Source of the DNA: Rossellomorea aquimaris
Lineage (GTDB): Bacteria; Bacillota; Bacilli; Bacillales; Fictibacillaceae
Assembly (NCBI GenBank): GCA_020524245.1
Contig: JAIVLN010000001.1
Span: 1,054,001 to 1,118,000 of the forward strand
Reading direction: 5' to 3'
DNA length: 64,000 nucleotides
A program made the translations under genes and the position numbers. The notes under the pieces were generated by a model. The model did not search any database and was not told the DNA's origin. It saw only the letters and a program-made list of their open reading frames with translations. Numbering within the stretch: the first letter of the stretch is position 1; each line of letters opens with the position of its first letter. Positions 42,674-52,778 of the stretch are shown piece after piece.

Positions 42674-44797
42674 TTATTGTCGTAAAAAGACATGATCAAC
42701 TACCTTTTTAGATGATTGTCCACTTTCTAAATAACAGAATTTTTCATAGAACCGTTTAAAACTTTCACTATGAACAGGATTATTATTATTACAATCCTTT
42801 ATGCTATGAATAACTTCCTCCGTGGATTTCACTAAAGGTCCAGGTGCTTCTGTCTCAAAGTCGAAATAGAAACCTCTGAGTTTATCCCTATAATTATCAA
42901 TGTCATAGACATAAAAAATCATCGGGCGCTTTAAGTTTCCATAATCAAAAAATACCGAGGAATAATCTGTAATCAATAGGTCCGAAATCAAGTACAACTC
43001 ACTTATATCTGGATACAATGAATAATCAAACGCAAATCCTTGATACGGTGTCAAATCCAAATTCTCAGCCACAAGATAATGCATTCGTAAGATGATAATG
43101 TACTCATCCCCAAGCTCATTTCTTAAATGATTCAAATCTAGCGCGAGATCGAATTTATATTTTCCTTTACCATAAAATTGATCGTCTCTCCAAGTTGGAG
43201 CATACAGAATCACTTTCTTATCTAAAGGAAGTCCCATTTCTTTTTTCAAGAGCTGAATTTTTTCATCACGGTTGTCTACATATAATAGGTCATTTCTCGG
43301 ATAACCAGACTCGATCATATCTTTTTCAAAATTAAATGCACGGCGGAAGATGTCAGTTGAGTATCCATTAGGAGAAATCAAAAAATCCCAATTCCGTGAT
43401 TCCTTGTAGAAATTCCGTTTATACTTCTTCGTATTGGTCCCTGGCATGTGAACTTCTTCCATATCTGCTGCTAATTTTTTTAATGGTGTTCCATGCCATG
43501 TTTGCAGGTAAACGGTATTCTTCGGTTTTGGTATCCATAAAGGCATCCGACTATTCGTAACCCAATATTTCGCTCTGGCAGTCATCAATAACCATTGTAA
43601 CGAGAATCGGTTTATATGAGGTATACCCTTCTTTCTAAAGGTTTCTGCATATTTTTTATCGACACTCCAATACATTTTGTAGCCGGGTTCATTTTCTTTT
43701 AGATACTCATAAATTGCTCTTGGATTACAACTGTATTGCTTACCTAGGAAGCTTTCAAACATGATTAATTTATCGTCTGCAGGTAACATACCAATCCATT
43801 TAAAAGCAAGTTTATATAATTTCTTGGTTTGTGGATGACGTCTAGCTTGAATAAGAATTCTTTTAATTTTAGATACAATTCTTTTTTTCAAAGCATAGGA
43901 TGCAACATTGATTCGGATATTACGAGTCTTTTTATTTACTGTCAGGCGTACACGCTGCTTACCGTTTGGACGTTTAATAATGATTCCTCTTGATTGAATC
44001 GTTTGGTATGGCATCAGCTTTAATAAAGTGTCTCCTGTAAAGTCTTCATCCTTATCTCTTAAAGCTGAATATGATAATTTAAACAAAGATTCATGAGCGA
44101 CATGAAATAAACTTTCCATTTCATTCAAGTCTATGTGTGTACCGAAACCTAATACTTGATATCGATTTTGTGTCTTTTTCGTTAGGTCGACCCGTTCTCC
44201 GTTCTGAAGTTTTACTTTTATTTCTTCATTTGGGTGCTGAATATTAAGACGCAAATCCTTTAATGTCACATCTTTATCAGGGTACATCGCATATCCTAGA
44301 ATGGTCATTTTCCCATCTTCATCCATTCGGATTTCTTCTACTCGAGTAACAACTTCTTTCTCTTGTATTTTTAAAGATAGATTTCCTTTGTTTGTTGTAT
44401 AAGGAACAACCATTATATCAGTATTAATTCCTATAGCTTGAAGTTCTATATATTGATCCAGACTTCTAACTCGCTCTCTTTTTTCAGTGGAAGGATGGAA
44501 TACATACAAATCCCATATTGCCCCTATAGTCATTATTGACGGGTCATATATAGAAGTTGCAAAAATCTGATGACCATTCTCTTGAGTTGATTTTAGAGGG
44601 AATTGACGTTCTTCATCACTTACACGATCAATCAATATCAAATCTAAATCGTTCGAATCACAATCATATTGTAATTGCAACTCAATTGCTTCAAGGTGAA
44701 GCTCTATAGAATTCAATGTAGGTTTCTTCTTTGTTGCATTAATGCTGTCCAACTCATAAACTCCTCTCAAACCACTAAACATTCTTAGAGAAAACAC
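42674..44797 (-). CDS. tagF: CDP-glycerol glycerophosphotransferase, TagF-like polymerase
   Basis: TagF extends the poly(glycerol phosphate) chain from CDP-glycerol at the membrane inner face. The 707-aa protein has a C-terminal Glyphos_transf domain (about 335-700). Its signature residues are in LQTWHGTPLKKLAAD, SPNGYSTDIFRRAF, LLYVDNRDEK-SGYPRNDLL, LYAPTWRDD and DLLITDYSSVFFDYG. The N-terminal third is a beta-rich extension. The length is close to B. subtilis TagF (746). It overlaps tagB by 23 bp from a GTG at 44797; ATG at 44782 is another start. Confidence 0.93.
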   Translation of the reverse strand: MFSLRMFSGLRGVYELDSINATKKKPTLNSIELHLEAIELQLQYDCDSNDLDLILIDRVSDEERQFPLKSTQENGHQIFATSIYDPSIMTIGAIWDLYVFHPSTEKRERVRSLDQYIELQAIGINTDIMVVPYTTNKGNLSLKIQEKEVVTRVEEIRMDEDGKMTILGYAMYPDKDVTLKDLRLNIQHPNEEIKVKLQNGERVDLTKKTQNRYQVLGFGTHIDLNEMESLFHVAHESLFKLSYSALRDKDEDFTGDTLLKLMPYQTIQSRGIIIKRPNGKQRVRLTVNKKTRNIRINVASYALKKRIVSKIKRILIQARRHPQTKKLYKLAFKWIGMLPADDKLIMFESFLGKQYSCNPRAIYEYLKENEPGYKMYWSVDKKYAETFRKKGIPHINRFSLQWLLMTARAKYWVTNSRMPLWIPKPKNTVYLQTWHGTPLKKLAADMEEVHMPGTNTKKYKRNFYKESRNWDFLISPNGYSTDIFRRAFNFEKDMIESGYPRNDLLYVDNRDEKIQLLKKEMGLPLDKKVILYAPTWRDDQFYGKGKYKFDLALDLNHLRNELGDEYIIILRMHYLVAENLDLTPYQGFAFDYSLYPDISELYLISDLLITDYSSVFFDYGNLKRPMIFYVYDIDNYRDKLRGFYFDFETEAPGPLVKSTEEVIHSIKDCNNNNPVHSESFKRFYEKFCYLESGQSSKKVVDHVFLRQ

Positions 44798-45947
44798 TCT
44801 TTACAAACTTTTTACTTGCATTCCCATCTGAAAAAGCATTCCATTCTGCAGAAAAAGTCTGAATCTGTTCCATATCAAAATCATTATTCTTAATTAATTC
44901 AATAACTTTGTCCGTTGTAAAAACAACTGGACCAGGAACCATCTCACAATAGCCTTTCCATACCCCTCTGTTCCTCGTGTACTCTTCCAAATCATATGGA
45001 AAGAAAATCATTGGCCTTTCTAATAAGGAAAACTCAAAAGGAATGGAAGAGTAATCCGTTATTAAATAATCTGTAATTAGAAGTAATTCATTTATATCAG
45101 GGTGTGAAGAAAAGTCATAAGCAAATCCTTCATACTTTTCGTTCAAGTCATAATGGGGCTTCACCGCCGGGTGGAACCTAACAAGAACCACAAACTCATT
45201 ACCTAGTTCAGATTTCATTTGATCTAAGTTAAGCATTACTTCATAATCGTTCAATTTTTGATCCCGAAAAGTTGGTGCATATAATATGACTTTCTTTTCT
45301 TGTAATATAGGTGTCTCTTTAAAAAAACGGTTTATTATACACGCTTTTTCTTGCTCATCAAAAAAAAAGTCAGTTCTCGGTATCCCTGTCTTGAGAACCT
45401 TATCTTCATTAAGGTTAAAAGCCTCTTCGTAGACTTTAGTAAGAGCATTAGACCCGACAACGACTTTGTCGAACTTACCATATACCAACCTAAATCTTTC
45501 TTTTGCAGAGTAACTACGGTCATTAATTGTTTGATCCTCCAGAGCGAATTTTTTCAGAGCACCTGCAGCATGCCATAACTGAATACACTGCACGCCCTCT
45601 TTAAAATCAGCAACAGAAAGAAAACCATAATAATTATCTATCATGATATATTTAGATGTTGCAATATGGTACATTGATTTTAAGATATGGAATAGATTCC
45701 ATGTTTCGTATCGATATAATTCCAAATCAGGATAATTTCGACGAAAATATGGATATGTTCTTTTTGTACAAATGAAAACCGAATGCACATCAATTTGTTG
45801 TCGTAACATCTCTTCATACACAAACTTTGGATTTTGGGTAAACGAAACCATGAAAGTAACTTTGTTTTTTAATGGGAATGAATTAAAAATGTTAAATACA
45901 GCTTTAAAAAAACTTAAATAAAGCCATATTGCAATCTCTCTAGCCAT
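44775..45947 (-). CDS. tagB: CDP-glycerol glycerophosphotransferase, TagB-like primase
   Basis: TagB adds the first glycerol phosphate to the ManNAc-GlcNAc lipid. The 390-aa protein consists of the single Glyphos_transf domain with CIQLWHAAGALKKFA, LKTGIPRTDFFF, LYAPTFRD and TDYLITDYSSIPFEFSLL. Its length is close to B. subtilis TagB (381). It overlaps tagD by 8 bp and tagF by 23 bp, so all three are coupled. Confidence 0.93.
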   Translation of the reverse strand: MAREIAIWLYLSFFKAVFNIFNSFPLKNKVTFMVSFTQNPKFVYEEMLRQQIDVHSVFICTKRTYPYFRRNYPDLELYRYETWNLFHILKSMYHIATSKYIMIDNYYGFLSVADFKEGVQCIQLWHAAGALKKFALEDQTINDRSYSAKERFRLVYGKFDKVVVGSNALTKVYEEAFNLNEDKVLKTGIPRTDFFFDEQEKACIINRFFKETPILQEKKVILYAPTFRDQKLNDYEVMLNLDQMKSELGNEFVVLVRFHPAVKPHYDLNEKYEGFAYDFSSHPDINELLLITDYLITDYSSIPFEFSLLERPMIFFPYDLEEYTRNRGVWKGYCEMVPGPVVFTTDKVIELIKNNDFDMEQIQTFSAEWNAFSDGNASKKFVKSVFSKNV

Positions 45948-46335
45948 TTACCTTAAAAAGATCCTGTTTGATTTGTGAAGTTGATATCCCTTCAGTTCTA
46001 GGTAAGTATATGACCTCACAATAGTCTTTCAAAAAGTCGAACTGTCCTTCCCAGTCATCTCCCATTACAAAAATATCGACATTATGCTCTTCTACATCTG
46101 TGAATTTTTGGTTCCAATTGTATTCAGGAATGACTTCATCTACATACCGAATTGATTCAAGAATCAACTTTCGATTCTCATAGCTATGGTACGCTTTCTT
46201 ATTTTTCACTGCATTAAACTCATCCGATGAGAGACATACAATCAAGTAATCTCCTAATAGTTTCGCCCTACGAAGAAGATTGATATGTCCCCAATGCAAC
46301 AAATCAAAAGTCCCATAAGTAATTACTTTTTTCAC
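45940..46335 (-). CDS. tagD: Glycerol-3-phosphate cytidylyltransferase TagD
   Basis: TagD makes CDP-glycerol, the donor for TagB and TagF. The 131-aa protein shows the nucleotidyltransferase motifs TYGTFDLLHWGHINLL (HxGH variant HWGH), VMGDDWEGQFDFL and RTEGISTSQIK. It is the first gene of the tagD-tagB-tagF-tagG-tagH operon. The 345 bp upstream hold an AT-rich stretch with the terminator of the next gene and no further gene. Confidence 0.97.
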   Translation of the reverse strand: MKKVITYGTFDLLHWGHINLLRRAKLLGDYLIVCLSSDEFNAVKNKKAYHSYENRKLILESIRYVDEVIPEYNWNQKFTDVEEHNVDIFVMGDDWEGQFDFLKDYCEVIYLPRTEGISTSQIKQDLFKVNG

Positions 46336-46633
46336 CTTACTCTTCTCCTTTATAATAAGATCCCCTTAGTCATCTAGTATATCTTCTACAATAACAATAC
46401 CCGTAATCAACTATATTAAGCTATTGTAAATTATAAATTATATGTAAATTTAAGATAACGACTTTTACAACAAATGATGATAAAGAACCATAATTTTGGA
46501 AGTATTTATTCTATCTATCACCATATAATACCACAATTGGCTGAGGAAAAAAATGAAAATTATATTATAGTTATATTTTGGTATCTTATTTAAATAGTAA
46601 TAAATCAACATGTACCAAGCTATTTACCTAGTA

Positions 46634-46671
46634 AAAGAGCATGAAGTGAGATGATACACTTCATGCTCTTT
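46634..46671 (-). terminator. Terminator of the acyltransferase gene
   Basis: A perfect 15-bp stem AAAGAGCATGAAGTG / CACTTCATGCTCTTT with an 8-nt loop lies 11 nt past the stop codon; T-rich sequence follows on the minus strand. Confidence 0.85.
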
Positions 46672-46681
46672 CTCAAAGTCA

Positions 46682-47836
46682 TTATTTCCCTTTACCAGCC
46701 ATAGGGGGTAGCTTTCCGAATATGATCCAATAATTTTCCAAGAATAATTTTTGGGTAAGCCTTACAAGCATCCAACTACCTATTGAAATTAATATAAATG
46801 TAGCCACCTGCCATATACTATAAATCAGCGTGGATCCATTTTGATTCACTAGACGTAGCATCATTAATAAGAGAGGATGAATAAGATATATTCCAAAAGA
46901 TGTAGCACCAATTTCCATAAAGAGTTGTTTCGTTTTATCATTGAAACGGACATTTGCCCAATGGGCGATTAGAAATAGACCAATACCTGCGAAAAGAGCA
47001 TGAGTTGACCATGCAAATTCACCAATATATGAGTTTATCCACTTGGGCAAGAAAGTGGAAACATCATTATATACACCAATACGAACCAAATACATATAGC
47101 CAGTATATAAGATGACCAATCCGCCATAAACAAAGAATATCGTACAAATTACTTTGAAGCGAAAAACATGATCTTTCATCTTCCTTCTAATCACATCATA
47201 ATAAATTCCTAAATAAGCACCTACAAAATAAAAGGAGAAATAGGAAAGACTAATGGATCCTTTCATCGTCAGATGGAAATACTCTTTATTCAAATAAACC
47301 CATATCCATTGTATTATGACCCCAATCCAGAGAGAATGTTTACGGATGATATCATACTTTTTCAATAGCAGCATGATAACCGGAAACATTAAATAAAGCT
47401 GAAAACTGATAAATACAAAATATAAATGTGGATGTGCCTTCCCTAAGACAAATAAATAAATGAATTTAGTAAACGCTACCTCTAAACTAGGGTAATCGTA
47501 ATAGAACATCCATTTTAAACCAAAATAAATAAGAGAAAATATGAAATAAGGAATGATAATATACTTAAGTCTTTTTAGATAAAAGTTCTTAATTAATTGA
47601 GTATTTGTTTCTCTAGGAAAATAATTATAAAATAATACGAAACTACTCAACATAATAAATGTAGGAGTACCAAGCTTTCCAGCTATATTAAAGAAATTGT
47701 ATATAGGAAATAATACAGAATCTGTCGGTATACTTGTCACACCTGAAGAGGTAGAATGTACTACCAGTACTGCTATAATGGCAAACGCTCTCGCTAATTG
47801 TATTTCATCTAAACTTACTCTTTGCTGTTTAATCAT
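46682..47836 (-). CDS. Acyltransferase family 3 membrane protein
   Basis: This polytopic protein of 384 aa with about ten helices is likely to O-acylate a wall or surface polysaccharide. The start LDEIQLARAFAIIAVLVVHS carries the family His near the end of helix 1. GTPTFIMLSSFVLFYNYF also matches acyltransferase_3. ATG at 47836 is chosen because AGGTG lies 6 nt before it. Its acceptor is unknown; neighbours point to teichoic acid or the SLH-binding polymer. Confidence 0.9.
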   Translation of the reverse strand: MIKQQRVSLDEIQLARAFAIIAVLVVHSTSSGVTSIPTDSVLFPIYNFFNIAGKLGTPTFIMLSSFVLFYNYFPRETNTQLIKNFYLKRLKYIIIPYFIFSLIYFGLKWMFYYDYPSLEVAFTKFIYLFVLGKAHPHLYFVFISFQLYLMFPVIMLLLKKYDIIRKHSLWIGVIIQWIWVYLNKEYFHLTMKGSISLSYFSFYFVGAYLGIYYDVIRRKMKDHVFRFKVICTIFFVYGGLVILYTGYMYLVRIGVYNDVSTFLPKWINSYIGEFAWSTHALFAGIGLFLIAHWANVRFNDKTKQLFMEIGATSFGIYLIHPLLLMMLRLVNQNGSTLIYSIWQVATFILISIGSWMLVRLTQKLFLENYWIIFGKLPPMAGKGK

Positions 47837-48089
47837 GTTTTTCACCTATCCTAGTAAGTTCATTTATTATTATCTTGATAAAAATTAGCTTTCTAAGCAT
47901 ACAAAGTATTCTACCCCTATTCAAGCTGTGTAATGGATATATTACAGACTTGTTAACAAATATACATATTTTTAATACAAACATAAGTGAAGTGACACAT
48001 CAGTTACTCCCCATAGGCTATATTCTGGTTAGATTTCTATTTCTAAATAAAGCTTCCTTGTATATTAGTAAACGATATAAATCAACAAA

Positions 48090-48118
48090 AAAACCACCTG
48101 AAAATTTCAGGTGGTTTT
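48090..48118 (-). terminator. Terminator of the SLH protease gene
   Basis: AAAACCACCTGAAA and TTTCAGGTGGTTTT pair perfectly, 12 nt past the protease stop. Nothing else was found in 47846-48090. Confidence 0.9.
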
Positions 48119-48129
48119 CTCATTTTTAA

Positions 48130-51100
48130 TTAATTTTTAAATCTGTCATCCGTCACCCTTGCTAGAAGAGTTACAAATTCAGCTCTTGTAATTGTTTTGT
48201 TTGGCTTGAAAGAACCATCTGGGTATCCAGCAACTAGTTCGTTAGCTACAAGAGTATTCACATAGTCTGCAGCCCAGTGTCCAAACGGTACATCAGAGAA
48301 TCGATCATTTGTAGAACCTTCAAGATCATAAGCATCTACAAGGATTTTAGCCATTTCAGCACGAGACAATGTAGCCTTAGGATTGAAGTTTCCATTATAG
48401 CCATTCATTATGCCCGCATGTGCAATTGCAGCGATTACATCATATCCATTGTCACCCTTCTTAACATCATTAAAGTTAGGGTTTGGAAGATTTTCAGTGT
48501 TCAAGTCTAATGCACGTACAATCATAGTCGCGGCTTGCAATCTAGTAACCTTGTCATTGACTCCGAAGTTACCATCTGTGTAACCATTGATTACACCCAT
48601 GATATTCATCGTTTCAATGGCATCTTTTGCCCAGAAATTACTCTTCACATCTTTAAAGGATTTTACCTTTTTGTCAGAACGGAAGATCATAATATTCTTG
48701 ACAGTTGTGTTACCAGCAATGTCAACCAATTTCAGTTCAAATTGATTTTTCCCTTCATTTAGAGAAACTTTTTCAGACAATGATTTTGTGTGAGCTCTCA
48801 TTTCATAAGGTTCTCTGAATTCATTGAAATAGACTTCGCTACCATCAATGTAGAATCTCATTTGATCGAAGTTGTCACCCAATTCAAGGTCTAATGTCGC
48901 TTCCGCTTCATTTGTGAAGAAAGGTCCTTGAACGTCTAAAGTAGGTTTAGTAGAATCAACAATCACTCTGCGAAGGAATGACAATTCATTACCTTTCGCA
49001 TCTTTACCCAAGAAACGGATTTCTTTTACTCCATCCGACTTGAATTCAACAGTTGACTTGAATGTGTAACGCTTCTTTTCATCATCCCAATCTAAAGCTG
49101 TTTTCTTACCATTGATGTAAAGTACTTCAACAGCAGAGTCATCATTAATGTATCCACTCACTTCAATTTCTCTTTCTCCATAGATACCTAATGCAGCTGG
49201 AGTTGTTGCTGTAATGAATGGAACAGTATTGTCCTCACCATGAGAGTCCATTCCAGTGTTACCCGCCCAGTCTGTTGCTACAACCTTAACGAATTTAACG
49301 TCAGTCGTATCTGTTAAAGTGTACTCTGTTTGATCACCTGCTAAAGGCGTTTCAAGAACACTCTTACCGTTTACAAGAACGTCGATGTAAGAAACCCCAA
49401 CACCTTCGTCAGTCGCTGTCCAGGATACTTTTCCTGTTTCTGAATCATAAGAAGTGTCTACAACCGGAGCCTTTGTATCAATGTAGAATGGAATTTGTTT
49501 AGATTGCCATTCTGCATCCTCGTAATCTACGACAGTTTTCACTTCATAGTAGTAAAGACCATCTTCCATGACTTTACCTTTGTACATTCCATCCCAGTTG
49601 GCTGCAGAGTAGATGGAATATTGAGAGTTAGCCCCTCTATCGTAATAGTGCTTTCTTAACTCATTTTCAGTACGGAGAGTTAAGATGCTATCTTTGTTCT
49701 CATCAAGAATCGAGAACTTCGCTTTCTTAGCATTTCTAAGTAAGGACAATACTGGTAGAATCGTTTCGTTTACATTGTCACCGTTTGGAGAGAATGCAAC
49801 TTTGTCACCGTGAGCATCTTCACTTACAGGGTTTGTACCAAGGTACAGATAGTCATCACCTTGTGGAGATACTAGTCCAGTAGCTCCATAGAAAGAATTC
49901 TCTTCATAGATTGTTTCATCTATGATAGGAGCTTGATCCCAGTCACCTTTAAATCCTACATAAGGAACCGTAAGCTCAGGATGTGTATCGTTTACATCCA
50001 TGAACGAAATGAATCCTTCAACAAAGTATCCGTTTTCAAAGATTTCATCTAATGGTAGGCCGTATGCCCAATCCACTGCATTAGTCAAATCTACTGTTAC
50101 TTCAACCTCTACAGAGTCTTTCGCTGGAACGACCACTTGATAATCCCCATCAACGTCAGCACCATTTTTAGAACTGATTTCAATCGGGAATTCACTTGTT
50201 CCGTCTTCATAAATCGCTTGTGTTTCTACGTAGTTTGAACCACCAATAACAAGATCAGTTTGGACAGTTCCCATTGCTTTGTAAACTTCGTTCTTTTCAC
50301 CATAGTTTGTTAGTTTCAATTTGAAAGTCGTCTTATCTCCAATTTCTTTAAGAGCAACTTTTCCAATTCCAGATTCAACTTCCGTTACAACTACAGGAGT
50401 ACTCATCGCGGCATGAAGATCCATCAAACCAGCACCCTGTCTTCTTGGAGAATAGTTCAATCCAGTTTTGAAATAATCATTGTAAAGGTTCAAGTCAAGC
50501 TTTGGCTTAGACGTGTTCATCAAAATGTTCTTAGCCATTTCAACACGGTCTTTACCAGAAAGATCGAATTGCTCATCTACACGTTGCATGACAAGAGCAG
50601 ATCCACCAGCTACGTGAGGTGCAGCCATTGAAGTACCACTCATCAAGCCATACTTATTATCATTCAATGTTGATAGAATGTTTCCACCTGGAGCTGTGAT
50701 TTCAGGTTTGAAATCCAGGTTTGGTGTTACACCCCAAGATGTGAAGCTGGACAACTTGTTGTTGTCTGGGTTAAGAGCTGTAACTTTCTCACCCTTGAAC
50801 GCGATTTCAACTTTCTTATCCTCTGCCAATGCAGCTTGTAGTGCATCCCCATCTTCTTTAAGAATAAAAAGTTGAGGAATTTCAATTGTGCTATCAGATG
50901 CCATGCTCACATATCCAGAAGAGTGGTTGAAGATGATGACCCCAATTGCACCTTCTTCTTGAGCATTTAACGTTTTATCAACGAACGCGCTTTCTCCTCG
51001 CTTAATCAGAGCGATCTTACCTTTAACATCTACACCTTCAAAATCATTTGCATTTGGATTTGCTGTAGAGTCTCCTGGCTTACGTCCTAATCCTGCATAA

Positions 51101-52431
51101 ACAACTTCGTGGTTTCCTTCACCTAGTGAAGAAGGATGGACATCACTTGCAGAAAGATATGCGATTGGATCAGCAGCCGCTCCATCAATCATCACATTGA
51201 ATCCTTCAAGGTCAAGATATTGGTTTTCAAATGATGCTACTTGTAAAGAATCGTTTGAAAGACCAGGTGAACCAACAACTCCGATATCAGGGTTGCTTGC
51301 AAATGGACGATTTTCAGCACCATTACCGAAATACGCAGAGTTACCTGCAGAAATCGCCATCATGACACCATGGTTTACTGCTCTTTCAATTGCTTTTTGT
51401 TCAGGATCTTCCGGCATTACAAATGCTGCAGTCGAACCTAAACTCATATTGATGACATCAGCACCTAAGATGATTGCGTCATCAATCGCCTTAACGTAAA
51501 TATCACTCCAAGTTGAAGGCATTTCCGGGTCATTTCCGAAAACCTTCATACCAAGGATCTGTGCTTCAGGCGCAACACCTTTCAGTCCGCCATTCTCCTC
51601 GTCCCCGTTCGCACCTACCGTACCGGATACGTGCATACCATGCATGCTTGCACCTGGTCCAAGGTCTCTAACTTCGTGGTTCTCATCCATATAGTTGTAT
51701 GCATATGGAACTTTCTCAGTATAGTACTTTCCTGGTAGTGATTTTTCGGCAATAAATTTGTTTACGTCATCTTCTGTCAATTCAGGCGTTGTTTCTTCAC
51801 TTAACACCATGTCCTGGTGATCTGGATCAATACCAGTATCGATGACAGCGACCGTCATTCCTTCTCCCTTGTATCCATAGTCTTGCCAAGTTTGTTGTGC
51901 TTTGACAAGTTCTTTACTATAGATCATGTCAGGCTTCTGTTCTTCTGGTCTCTCATACTTGTGTGAAATATGTACCTTTTCAACATTTGAAAGACTCTCA
52001 ATTACTTCAATGAACTTATATGTTACTTCTCCACTAAATCCGTTGACTACTGTCGTGAAGCTTTCTTTGTATTCCATTGGAATTGCAGAAGACTTCATTG
52101 CATCCTTTACTTTGGATTGAGCCTTCAAAACTTCTTGTTGAAGCTTGTTCTTACTAGCCTCAGATAAATCTTGGTAATTTTTACCGCTACTTTGAGCAGT
52201 TAGCATCGCTGGCTTATCAGTCAATTCAACGATAACTCTGACTCTATCATTAGGTTTGTATTTCTCAGATGTTTGTTCTTTGCTGATTTTCTTAACAAGT
52301 GGTATATCCTTCTGTTGACTAGCTCCCAAGTTCAAATTCTTGTTGTTGGATGGCGAGTTTGTAGCCATCGCGACATTAGAAAACGCCAACAAGAAAATGA
52401 CTAGGAGCATAAACGATCTCCTCATTTTCAT
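48130..52431 (-). CDS. Vpr-like S8 serine protease with C-terminal SLH domains
   Basis: This is a cell-surface subtilase of 1433 aa. After the signal peptide and an I9-type propeptide (about 60-165), the S8 domain has catalytic Asp in VAVIDTGIDPDH, His in MHGMHVSGTVG and Ser in MSGTSMAAPHVAG. A PA domain (KGKIALIKRGESAFVDKT) is inserted between His and Ser regions. Fn3-like and Ig-like modules follow to about 1240, then three SLH repeats (AKDAIETMNIMGVINGY, NGYNGNFNPKATLSRAE, AGYPDGSFKPNKTITRAE). B. subtilis Vpr lacks SLH, so this protease is wall-held instead of released. It is monocistronic. Confidence 0.95.
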   Translation of the reverse strand: MKMRRSFMLLVIFLLAFSNVAMATNSPSNNKNLNLGASQQKDIPLVKKISKEQTSEKYKPNDRVRVIVELTDKPAMLTAQSSGKNYQDLSEASKNKLQQEVLKAQSKVKDAMKSSAIPMEYKESFTTVVNGFSGEVTYKFIEVIESLSNVEKVHISHKYERPEEQKPDMIYSKELVKAQQTWQDYGYKGEGMTVAVIDTGIDPDHQDMVLSEETTPELTEDDVNKFIAEKSLPGKYYTEKVPYAYNYMDENHEVRDLGPGASMHGMHVSGTVGANGDEENGGLKGVAPEAQILGMKVFGNDPEMPSTWSDIYVKAIDDAIILGADVINMSLGSTAAFVMPEDPEQKAIERAVNHGVMMAISAGNSAYFGNGAENRPFASNPDIGVVGSPGLSNDSLQVASFENQYLDLEGFNVMIDGAAADPIAYLSASDVHPSSLGEGNHEVVYAGLGRKPGDSTANPNANDFEGVDVKGKIALIKRGESAFVDKTLNAQEEGAIGVIIFNHSSGYVSMASDSTIEIPQLFILKEDGDALQAALAEDKKVEIAFKGEKVTALNPDNNKLSSFTSWGVTPNLDFKPEITAPGGNILSTLNDNKYGLMSGTSMAAPHVAGGSALVMQRVDEQFDLSGKDRVEMAKNILMNTSKPKLDLNLYNDYFKTGLNYSPRRQGAGLMDLHAAMSTPVVVTEVESGIGKVALKEIGDKTTFKLKLTNYGEKNEVYKAMGTVQTDLVIGGSNYVETQAIYEDGTSEFPIEISSKNGADVDGDYQVVVPAKDSVEVEVTVDLTNAVDWAYGLPLDEIFENGYFVEGFISFMDVNDTHPELTVPYVGFKGDWDQAPIIDETIYEENSFYGATGLVSPQGDDYLYLGTNPVSEDAHGDKVAFSPNGDNVNETILPVLSLLRNAKKAKFSILDENKDSILTLRTENELRKHYYDRGANSQYSIYSAANWDGMYKGKVMEDGLYYYEVKTVVDYEDAEWQSKQIPFYIDTKAPVVDTSYDSETGKVSWTATDEGVGVSYIDVLVNGKSVLETPLAGDQTEYTLTDTTDVKFVKVVATDWAGNTGMDSHGEDNTVPFITATTPAALGIYGEREIEVSGYINDDSAVEVLYINGKKTALDWDDEKKRYTFKSTVEFKSDGVKEIRFLGKDAKGNELSFLRRVIVDSTKPTLDVQGPFFTNEAEATLDLELGDNFDQMRFYIDGSEVYFNEFREPYEMRAHTKSLSEKVSLNEGKNQFELKLVDIAGNTTVKNIMIFRSDKKVKSFKDVKSNFWAKDAIETMNIMGVINGYTDGNFGVNDKVTRLQAATMIVRALDLNTENLPNPNFNDVKKGDNGYDVIAAIAHAGIMNGYNGNFNPKATLSRAEMAKILVDAYDLEGSTNDRFSDVPFGHWAADYVNTLVANELVAGYPDGSFKPNKTITRAEFVTLLARVTDDRFKN

Positions 52432-52778
52432 AGATTATCCTTACCCCCTATTAGATTAGTTTGTAACTTTCGAAAAACGAGGAATTTTTGCGAAAATTAC
52501 ATAAATTCAGTTTAATACAAAAGCACTAATTAAGTCAATTTATGTTTATGATGTAATTTTCTTCAAATTTACTTATGATTCGACAACATTTATAGCCAAG
52601 TTTTCATATGTTCTTCATTCAACAATTGGCATTGAACACCATATGGAAACTACTAATTTTGTAGAATATTGTAAAGCTTTTGTTACTTAATTGTAATCTT
52701 TCAGGATGATTATGTATGGTAGAATAGTTTTTGTAAATCAAGGGGATTTATAGCAAAGATTTAGGGGGAGGAAAAGAA

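Noticed and set aside
47846-48129. 84-aa + strand ORF (47875-48129)
   Set aside because: It runs through the protease terminator, has no ribosome site and no recognisable features.
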